Shown: positions 10,134 to 17,545 of the stretch, one piece after another
Layout: the number at the start of each line of letters is the position of its first letter
Position numbering within the stretch: the stretch's first letter is position 1
Source: Agrocybe praecox
Lineage: Eukaryota; Basidiomycota; Agaricomycetes; Agaricales; Agrocybaceae
Direction of reading: 5' to 3'
NCBI GenBank assembly: GCA_964017145.1
Contig: CAXHKQ010000022.1
Location: 1-17,545 of the forward strand
DNA: 17,545 nt
Notes under the pieces: model-generated
What the model saw: the letters and a program-made list of their open reading frames with translations, nothing else
Databases searched by the model: none
What the model was told of the DNA's origin: nothing
Made by a program: the position numbers and the translations under genes

Positions 10134-10167
10134 TCAGTGTGGCGCAGACCAAGCAGCGAGCTGGACC
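10134..10167 (+). promoter_or_regulatory. Predicted core promoter (Inr + DPE)
   Basis: TTCAGTG at 10133-10139 fits the arthropod initiator TCAGT with the A (+1) at 10136. GGACC at 10163-10167 fits the DPE consensus RGWYV and sits exactly at +28 to +32, the spacing that the two motifs need to cooperate. No TATA box is present upstream, as usual for DPE promoters. The following 800 bp are GC-rich and CpG-rich like a 5' leader. It could be a distal promoter of the SLC17 gene about 2.8 kb downstream, or start a non-coding transcript. Motif matches are short, so this is a prediction. Confidence 0.4.
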
Positions 10168-11194
10168 GTCGTATTTCGATCTCGCGAACGCAACTCACCG
10201 TACCGATCTCGCTGTCGCAGTCGTCGTCGTCGCGTGCTCGGGTTCTCCTCTGGTTAGCGCGCGTTGTGTTTTTCCGCATAGATCCAACCCACTCTAGGCG
10301 TGGGTGGGCCGCACGTGCTTGTGTTCATATATGCTACTGAGTTTATTTCCGCCATCAAATGTTTGTGTTTGGCTTGACGGAACTTTGATTGGCGCTCGCG
10401 TGTATTTGTGCGGCGTGTTGTTGTGATATAGTTAAATATAGTATAGTTGTGGAAATTATAAATAAGTCCAATCCGAAATTTTGTGCGCATCGTTGAATGA
10501 ACTGGCAAGTTGATCACTCAGCATCTTATATCGTGAACTTTCTAAACACTGTGCTGTGCCGAGGATACAATTTGCACACAACCTGTTCGTGAAGACAAAG
10601 AATTAGCCCGCATGCGCCCGCATCAGCATATATGTTGAATATTACACACAGTCGATCGAACCGATCGGCGAACACAGAAACGACTTTCTAACGGGAGCGC
10701 ATGCGCGGAACGGCATCGGACAACTGTTGCGCGCAGGCATTCGCCAAGGCCGGACACCCGACCAGTACCAACGCGCAGCCAACATGTATTGTAAATGTGT
10801 ATACGCTACGCACCGATGTTTACGTTCCGAACACTCGAGCGCATTGCTGCGTGCATGTGTGAATGGAAATGCCAAAGCGCCGACGACGATATTATCGACG
10901 GAGACGCGCTTTTATTGCCCACCTGTGCGCGGATTGTGCGATAGTCGCGAAGCGGTGTGCCGCTTATTATTGTTTTGATATGGAGGAGTACGTGGAAGAC
11001 CGTGGACAGAGCTATTGAGATAGGTATATGATCTACATTTAATTGAGTAACCGAATTCTTTCAATGAGAGTGTTTTCCAAATTGATGAAGATGATATTAA
11101 ATTACTTGATATGCCGCAAAGATTGTATTCATTGAGCAACAATAATGATCATACGAGCAGCCAGAAAGGAATTGGAATGAATCGTCAATGTGAG
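10168..11194 (+). other. GC-rich possible 5' leader, then AT-rich DNA
   Basis: From 10168 to about 10980 base composition is raised in GC and CpG, yet no ORF shows a recognisable protein or coding bias kept across a long frame. This fits an untranslated first exon. A donor-like GGTATATG lies at about 11021. A candidate acceptor, pyrimidine-rich and ending GCATAGCAG at 12958, lies 7 bp upstream of the SLC17 start codon and could receive such a leader. This link is inference. A TATAAATA string occurs at about 10457 with no evident initiator. Confidence 0.3.
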
Positions 11195-12021
11195 AGTAGA
11201 GTAGATGCCCCTACAATCGGACACTCGCTGAATTGAAAAATCGACAAAAATGATAGAAGGAAAAGTCCGATTTTGATGCCCTTTGGAACATGGGTTAATA
11301 TTGTTGATTCACGCTCATGTTCAAAAGCACGTTTTTTAAACTTCTAAATTTCATTAGCTATAGCTGTTTTTGTAAAAGTGATTTCTTCTCCAACTATTTT
11401 TTGGTTTTTGTACTCAACAAAATACGGCTTTAAAAAAATAATAAAAAATAATGTTAAGCTTTATCTGTTCGGTAATGTAATGCCCAACACGAAAATGTTT
11501 TAATTTTTTTTAAAATGTTATTTTTCATCGAGATACTTCTGTTTTAGTGGAACAACACACATGCCCCTGCAATCGGACACTTTGTAATTTCGAAGGAAAA
11601 GGTGATGTACATCAAGAAACATTTGTCTCATTCGCATTCGACAGAGAAATTGCCAAACGACTGAAATTAGCGAAAAAAACACTATTTTGTAATTTCGTGA
11701 TCGTTTTATGTGAAAAACATATATAATTAAATAATATATTTTTTACATATTTTTCTGAAACATCTATCACATACTTTTTGTACAAGGGAAAAAGTGTCCG
11801 ATTGAAGGGGCACACATTTTGAAATGACGCGAAAACATGCCTTCGGTTTTTCTATCCTAGCCGATTGCCGTTAATTCATACGAAAAAACTTTGTATTGAC
11901 AAAAGGTGGGGAGGGAAATTGGATAACTAAAATGTTTTTAGTTTTTGGAAATCGGTTGGAAAATACCACCACAACGGCTGTTCTACGAAAAGTGTCCGAT
12001 TGTAGGGGCATCTACTCTACT
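11195..12021. mobile_element. Element with perfect 30-bp terminal inverted repeats and inner repeat pair
   Basis: The 30 bases at 11195-11224 are the exact reverse complement of 11992-12021; the shared core is ATGCCCCTACAATCGGACAC. A second, less exact pair of the same core lies inside, forward at 11561-11580 and reversed at 11794-11813. The 827-bp interior is AT-rich with no transposase ORF. Perfect ends suggest recent activity or recent insertion of a non-autonomous DNA element. The inner pair could be an older nested copy or subterminal binding sites. The exact outer boundary and target duplication are unclear; TA flanks are possible if the end is GATGCCCC. Confidence 0.75.
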
Positions 12022-12965
12022 TGTTCAAATAGCTACAAATTACTTAAAATAAACTACTACACTAGAAGTAAAATGCGAAATGCGGTCACACCAATTGCTG
12101 ATGTTTACGTAGGTGTATTGCATCGACGTGTGCAAAAACGTTGGCAAACAATAGTTTTTCGAGCATTCCTAATTCCAGCAACCACGGATTGATTCCATCG
12201 AATCGAACAAATAAAATATAAATACAAGTCAAGGGTCTTGTCAGTTGGAAATTGAATGTTGCATCAGAAGTTCAAAAGTGAACCATCGATAAGACATTTC
12301 TATATATTATTGATAATAAAGACAATGCAATCCTAGGACTAAATTATCCAATCACTGTTCACCCCTCACCTTATCCAACACAATTCCTCGATATAAATAA
12401 TAATCGAGCACTTCTACGCTTCCATTGTCCAAACCTGTAATCTGTATCCGCGACATAAAAATCGCTTCTCACTCAGAAGTCGCAAGCCTAGAGCCAGCGA
12501 ATTCGGCACACCTTTGACGAGTGTTCGAGTGTATGTTAGTGGGTGTGTGTCTGACTGAGTATGCCGCGGTGATGAGATTGTGAGATTGACAAGTGGCTGT
12601 GTAGTAATATAATAGAGGTTATAATAGAGTATTATCGCGTAATGTTCTTATCGCACGCTCGACGATCATTATATAGATACTCGCACCCGAATATCGCATG
12701 CATAATCGTGCTGATGTCGCGTTCAACACACACACATACACCTGTTATCGGCCCGCGCGCGCTATCCTTCCGCCAGTTAAGATCGAGCCGCATAAACAAT
12801 CATCCGTCAGTCGGTATTCTCACACCGACCGCGACGCACGCAGACGTCGCGCACGAGCGCAAACAGTTATCACAAGCAAGACGCGACGCAAACAGTCAAT
12901 TTTTATTCATCCCAATAAACGCGCATTTGCTCTCGTTTTACCGCGCTTTGCATAGCAGATAGACA
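12022..12965 (+). promoter_or_regulatory. Upstream region and 5' leader of the SLC17 gene
   Basis: No gene is supported here. A TATAAATA box-like string at 12392-12399 lies in a small palindrome (CTCGAT at 12388-12393 and ATCGAG at 12403-12408). A TCAGT initiator-like match at 12807-12811 lies about 155 bp before the start codon, without a DPE at +28. From about 12700 to 12960 the sequence is CpG-rich. The stretch just before the ATG has a pyrimidine tract ending GCATAGCAG, a plausible splice acceptor for an upstream leader exon. Confidence 0.35.
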
Positions 12966-15900
12966 ATGACACAGCAAACACCCTCCTCAGCGATGGCAAC
13001 CGCCGCCGCCGCCGCCGCCTCGAACAACAATGAGCCGTAAGTCAAAGCAAAGGCACGACGGCCACCACAATCGATCTGACGTTCGTGCGACACGAAAGAC
13101 ACACAATTCGCTGATTGCTGTGTTCGGACGTTTAGCCAGCCAATTGGGGCCCAATCACTCACTAGATAATAGCGATAACGTTTTGCTAACACTGCGTGCG
13201 TTCAAATTGCCGGTGAATCCACACAGACATGTGGAGCCCGAGGCGGAGCCGCTCACCTGGCAGTTCTGGCGCAAGCGGCGCTACATCGTCGTGATGATGG
13301 CGTTCTTCGGATTCTGCAACGTGTACTCGTTGCGCGTCAATCTGAGCGTCGGCATTGTGGCGATGACGGAGATGCGGGAGGTCACGTATGAGAACGGAAC
13401 GACGGGGACGGAGCAGTACTTTGCGTGGGACTCGCGTGAGCAGGGTCTGATTCTGAGCTCGTTCTTCTACGGGTATATTTTGACGCAGTTTGCGGGCGGT
13501 TATTTCGGATCGCGATTGGGTGGAAATTGGGTGAGTTGGATGGCGCTGAAGGCTGAGGGAGGACGAAGCCAAAATGTGAATTCAATCAATTGAGAAGGAG
13601 TTTCTCAGATGTCGTAGTGAGAATAGTTTGTTTCAATCTTGAAACCAAGCAAAGATATGCGACAAATTAAATTACGCAAACTTTTCATCCACATTATGAA
13701 GAACTGGCACTTGAAGAGATAACAGAAGAGGTATGGAAAGTCTGGTGTTTCGATAATTCGGCCAATATTGAGGTAATCTCCACGATTTATTATCATTCAA
13801 GTTGATAGATTGTACCATGTAAAGGGTATCCCCGCCAAGTTTGGTCGATATAAATATAAACAACGTGCATCATGACAAAAAAAGCTTGAAGTAATTGGGC
13901 CCTATTCACGGTTTTTATTTACAATATTGTAAGTTACAATGTAACTCCGACCACCCGTACGCGTGGGAGAGAGAAAAGCGATAGCATGGATGTCAATAAC
14001 GAGGTGAGAGCTTGCCCGCTTCATATAAAAATAACAAGCTGGTTGAAGGCAAGATTGATATATATAAATTTTGGGTTGGAGGAGCATTTGTTTGGAGCTT
14101 GTTATATCAAAAAATGTGCATGAGAAAGAACGAGAACGAACATGCTCATAGCTTGTTAGTGGCATCCGTGCTATTACTCTTTCTCTATCTTAGGTAGGAT
14201 AGTCGGAGCAACATTGTAATTTACAATATTGTACAAAAAAACTGTGAAAAACCGTGTTCACAGATTCAGACTCGTTAGCCAAGAAACAAATTATATCAAA
14301 TTCTATTTTTACACTATTAATATTACATTATCTAACTAGTATAATTAGTCAATACGCTGGGCATGTGCCTTTTGCGTCGAGACATAAGTGCAGATTTCTT
14401 GAAAATTTTAAAATTCGGTTTAAAACGTTAAACTCCCCCTAATTATAACTCCGGCTTCAGACTTCAAAGGATTATAACTAGATTTTGTCGTAAAAATCAA
14501 CCCGAGTAAAACCCCCCTTGTGTTAAAACAGTCGGCACTTATGTTATCAGCGCTAAGTGCTCCCGCCGTATACGCTAGTCCAGTTATACTACATGGGCTG
14601 ATAAGTATAGGGAGAAATAGGAAAGGAACAACATGTTTGATGAAGACGCAACTTATTATTGATCATAGTCATATTTCAGCCAATAAAACAAAATCTTATA
14701 ATCGTACTCTCTTTTGTTTGAAAGATATTGCCTCAATTGTAACTCGCTGATTGACATATCCTAACATTTGGCCAAGAAGTTATTTAAAGTCTTATTAAAA
14801 AACTGATTTCTGATAGGTAGAATGGCCGCTGGAGCCAAAACATGTTTTGAGAAATTATTATCTGGGGTCTGCCCTAGACATTAAATTTTGCAATTTTGTA
14901 AACTGTTCTGTACCTTCCATTTAGGCACCGAAGACGATGCGCGCAGTGGACGCCTAAATTGTGCAGTTACTGATGAAAACGTCAATAAGTCCACCAAATG
15001 ATTTCGGAATTCGGGAAGGATGGAACCTGGAGATTGCTGAAACCCTGAGTTTATATAACGAATATATTTACATATCGTGCATACGTTTTTGGGAATTCGG
15101 AGAGAATGCCAAATGAACATGGTAGCTCCAGAGAAAGAATGAGGCAGTCAAAATCGATAAAAAACAACATTTTGCAAGGGTTAGCGACGAATACTTTTTG
15201 AAAGTGATTGAGATGTTCTAGGTCGACTGATTTAAGGGTATCGAGCTAAAATGAAACTATGTAGAGGATTAAGAAAAAATGTCATCAAACATGTTCCCTA
15301 GTTCTCCCGATACTCATCAGCCCATGTAGTAGTAGATTTTAGATACGAAATGCTGAGAAAAGTATACACAGTAATAACATTTCCATCCCATACCACCCAC
15401 CCACCAGGTCTTCGGCTGCGGCATCGGCATCACCGCCTTCCTCACCCTCCTCACGCCGATCGCTGCGCGCTCCGGCGTCACTGCGCTGATCGTCATCCGC
15501 ATCATCGAGGGCATCGCCGAGGGCGTCACCTTTCCGTGCATCCATGCGGTGTGGTCGCGATGGGCTCCCCCCAAGGAGCGCTCGCGCATGGCCAGCGCCG
15601 CCTTTGCCGGCAACTATGCGGGCACCGTCATTGCGATGCCGATGAGCGGCATCCTGGCCGCCAACTTTGGCTGGGAGAGTCTGTTCTATGTGTTCGGGGG
15701 CCATTGGGTGCGTTTGGTTCCTGCGTGGATCTGGATTGTGCGCGAGGGACCGGAGAAGGACAGCAGCATCGGTGCGGACGAGCTGCGCTACATTCAGCAA
15801 TCGTTGCAGCAGAAGGGCAAGGAGAAGCTGGTGTATCCGTGGCGGGCGATCTTCACGTCGCCTGCGGTGTGGGCGATCTGTGCGTCGCATTTCTCGGAGA

Positions 15901-16748
15901 ACTGGGGATTCTATACGCTGCTGACGCAGTTGCCGACATTCTTGAAGGGTGAGACGATCATCCGAGCTGGTTCAAATGAGTTCTAACGTTGATTTATTTC
16001 GCTTGCAGACACGATGCAGTACAACCTGAAGGACGCCGGCTTTCTGTCCGCTGCCCCGTATCTGGCGATGGGCATTCTGCTGATGCTGTCCGGCTACTTT
16101 GCGGACCTGTGCCAGACGCGCGGCTGGCTGACGACCGGCCAGGTGCGACGCTACTTCAATTGCAGTGCTTTCCTGGCGCAGACGGTGTTCATGATGGTGG
16201 CGGCGTATCTGCTGGATCCGATCGGCAGTATTGTGTTTATTATTGTGGCGGTTGGCTTGGGCGCGTTCGCGTGGTGCGGATTTGCGTGAGTATACTATTC
16301 TAATGGGCTATTGAGATGATTGACTAATCCATTGAACGTTTGCGCAGTGTCAACCATTTGGACATTGCACCGCAGTACGCCAGCGTTCTGATGGGCATCA
16401 CGAACACATTCGGAACGATTCCGGGCATCGTCAGTCCGACGTTGACGGGATTCCTGGTGCAAAACAAGGTGAGTCGATTCCAGCGTCAATTCGTTATCGA
16501 CATATCTGAACGTTTGTCGATTTCAGGCGCCCGAGGAATGGCGCATGGTGTTCTACATATCATCGGGCATCTACCTGTTCGGCTGCCTTGTGTACTGGTT
16601 CTGGGCATCGGGTGAGGTGCAGCCGTGGGCGCGTTTGCCTGAGCAGTCGGCCGTCAACGGCAACGACAAAGACGATCGGGAGAAGAACGGCAGCAATGGC
16701 ATGCACTTGAAGGGGTACGAAAACGAGGCGGCGAAGACGGATGATTGA
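12966..16748 (+). CDS. SLC17-family anion transporter (sialin / phosphate-cotransporter-like), 6 exons
   Basis: Exons: 12966-13036, 13227-13530, 15408-15948, 16009-16285, 16348-16468 and 16527-16748, all GT-AG, giving 511 aa, usual for the family. SLC17 members are 12-helix major facilitator proteins that move organic anions or phosphate with H+ or Na+. Seen: an Ala-run N-terminus; TM1 about residues 43-69 with the conserved arginine R60 (YSLRVNLSV); a sequon NGT at 80-82; WDSREQGLILSSFFYGY and TQFAGGYFGSRLGG (about 91-123), a family signature; RIIEGIAEGVTFPCIHAVW and SRWAPPKERSRM (about 156-186); YAGTVIAMPMSG; HFSENWGFYTLLTQLPTFL; and NHLDIAPQYASVLMGITNT. The hydrophilic C-terminus is probably cytoplasmic. 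Residues about 223-230 read GHWVRLVP where the next frame gives AIGCVWFL, a membrane-like sequence; see the finding at 15696. The substrate cannot be read from the sequence. Confidence 0.88.
13030..13236 (+). other. Alternative N-terminal ORF through SLC17 intron 1
   Basis: An ATG at 13030, in a different frame from the main start, reads without a stop through the whole 190-bp intron 1 (13037-13226) into exon 2 in the correct transporter frame. Retention of the intron would thus give a transporter with a basic, His- and Arg-rich N-terminus of about 66 residues instead of the Ala-rich one. The spliced form is favoured: GTAAGT donor, a CTAAC branch-point-like motif at about 13187 and an ACACAG acceptor. 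Confidence 0.35.
13905..14248. mobile_element. MITE-like inverted-repeat element in SLC17 intron 2
   Basis: The left arm begins TTCACGGTTTTTATTTACAA and continues to CTCCGAC; the right arm, read in reverse complement, begins TTCACAGTTTTTTTGTACAA and also reaches CTCCGAC. Arms stay similar for about 105 bp (13905-14010 and 14148-14248), including GAGAGAAAAGCGATAGCATGGATG on the left. The core TTACAATATTGTAA is itself palindromic. No ORF lies inside. Superfamily is not assigned. Confidence 0.75.
14589..15329 (+). mobile_element. Tc1/mariner relic with TA target duplication
   Basis: Ends are inverted repeats starting CTACATGGGCTGAT, matching for about 45 bp with some differences, and flanked on both sides by TA (14587-14588 and 15330-15331), the target duplication of the Tc1/mariner superfamily. 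At about 14912-14999 the + strand encodes FHLGTEDDARSGRL and TDENVN, like the DDxRSGRP linker region of mariner transposases. Beyond a few frame breaks, LEIAETL and HTFLGIR pieces at about 15029-15105 fit the second helix-turn-helix part. The catalytic DDD region is missing or unrecognisable, so the element is dead and internally deleted. It lies in intron 2 of the SLC17 gene, same strand. Confidence 0.8.
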
Positions 16749-17160
16749 TGGATAGGTTAAGGAAGTTCTGGCTTGTGATTTGGAATATATAAAACAGTTG
16801 CTCGTTGTGTTGCGTTGAATGTAACATACATATTTTACATCGTGAGCTCCCTACGACATTCAAATTATTGGTCGACTCGTAAAACCGTTATGCTGAGACT
16901 TGGTGCTTGATACGCGGCAATTCTGGGAACTTTCTGAACATCGTGGTGTGTTTCATACGCTTCAACTTCAACATAAAGCTCGCCGAATATTATCGTTTTA
17001 TACTACTTTTCGCATATGTGATACCCTTTTTCATACTACGTCAAATACTTGGGATCTTCATCGTAGATTTTACTTATAAAATGATTAGAGTTCTGAGTCT
17101 TGATAAGTTTAAATAATACCTTGTTATAACTAGCCTAAAGCTGAAGATCAATATGTTGCT
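16749..17160 (+). other. SLC17 3' UTR region
   Basis: AT-rich sequence after the TGA at 16746-16748. The 69-codon ORF inside is not supported by any recognisable motif and is probably chance. Confidence 0.45.
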
Positions 17161-17166
17161 AATAAA
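17161..17166 (+). terminator. Possible SLC17 poly(A) signal (AATAAA)
   Basis: This is the first canonical AATAAA I see on the + strand after the SLC17 stop codon, giving a 3' UTR of about 430 bases. Earlier variant signals (such as AATATA near 16784) could also be used. Confidence 0.4.
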
Positions 17167-17545
17167 GCTCAAGAGTATTTAAGTCTTCGTTTATTTGTAA
17201 TTTTGTCAAACTTTTCATATCAGGAGAGCAATTCTGTATCTTAATCAAAATTCAGCCAGACGAATATAATTGGTTATAGAAAACGAATACATTACTGATA
17301 CGTATTTCTTCTGCTTTCAGCTCAAGTGCAATTACCTAACCTGCGCAACAATATCGATGTTGACACTTGACGACGTCAGCCATTAGCATTCCAAGCAGTC
17401 TATATATTCACATCTATAGTGTCACATCGAGTGTGTAGAACACTGATGATGATCTGGCATGTGTGTCGTGTCACCGGGAGATGACAAACAAACCGCTTGC
17501 ACACGCACATCGCCCTCCAAGAGCACTTTGCCCAATCACCCGGCC
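17167..17545. other. Downstream intergenic DNA, no feature seen
   Basis: AT-rich at first, then more balanced to the window edge. No ORF, RNA gene or repeat is supported. Confidence 0.5.

Noticed and set aside
10030..10340. Overlapping short + strand ORFs near the GT repeat
   Set aside because: Several frames are open at once because of GC content; none has a motif or a conserved look.
10650..10672. CGATCG-containing palindrome
   Set aside because: Short and isolated; no partner or known binding site could be assigned.
12642..12962. 106-codon + strand ORF just before the SLC17 start
   Set aside because: It has low-complexity Arg/His content, ends before the ATG and is best explained as 5' leader or promoter DNA.
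14520..14750. 76-codon ORF over the left mariner end
   Set aside because: It crosses the terminal repeat boundary and is not in the transposase frame.
16907..17116. Hydrophobic 69-codon ORF downstream of SLC17
   Set aside because: AT-rich codons (Phe, Ile, Leu) make hydrophobic ORFs by chance; it lies in the likely 3' UTR.

Overview
The window looks like nuclear DNA from an insect, most likely a dipteran such as a mosquito. Protein-coding exons are GC-rich at third positions and split by GT-AG introns, several only 56-64 bp long. They sit in AT-rich intergenic DNA full of short inverted-repeat elements, and one promoter matches the insect Inr+DPE pattern. There is no operon structure, CRISPR, tRNA or rRNA that I can see. 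The organism call is inference; species cannot be fixed from the sequence.

Layout. (1) About 889-3978, + strand: a three-exon gene for a mitochondrial matrix protein of the MAIP1/C2orf47 type. Its large first intron carries a degenerate terminal-inverted-repeat element bracketed by a 65-bp direct duplication. The reading frame is broken twice by apparent single-base shifts. (2) 5157-8362, - strand: two tandem head-to-tail paralogues of the nexin-dynein regulatory complex subunit DRC2 (CCDC65), 459 and 480 aa, with clean reading frames, short introns and a shared phase-1 first intron. A possible decayed third DRC2-like exon lies at 8674-8871 on the opposite strand. (3) 8872-12965: about 4 kb without a convincing gene. 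It holds a 510-bp foldback element, a GT microsatellite, an Inr+DPE core promoter at 10134-10167, and an 827-bp element bounded by a perfect 30-bp inverted repeat. (4) 12966-16748, + strand: a six-exon SLC17 (sialin/phosphate-cotransporter-like) major facilitator transporter of 511 aa as spliced. Its 1.9-kb second intron contains a 344-bp MITE-like element and a 741-bp Tc1/mariner relic with TA target duplication and recognisable transposase remnants. (5) 16749-17545: 3' UTR and downstream DNA.

The genes do not form a pathway. The two DRC2 copies act in the same axonemal complex, probably in sperm flagella or sensory cilia; MAIP1-like acts in mitochondria; SLC17 acts in a membrane. The most interesting points are the DRC2 expansion, the set of four distinct inverted-repeat elements plus the mariner relic, the Inr+DPE promoter far upstream of the transporter, an open alternative N-terminus through the transporter's first intron, and single-base frame breaks (one a compensated pair) that are more likely assembly errors than biology. 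I found no convincing new biological system.
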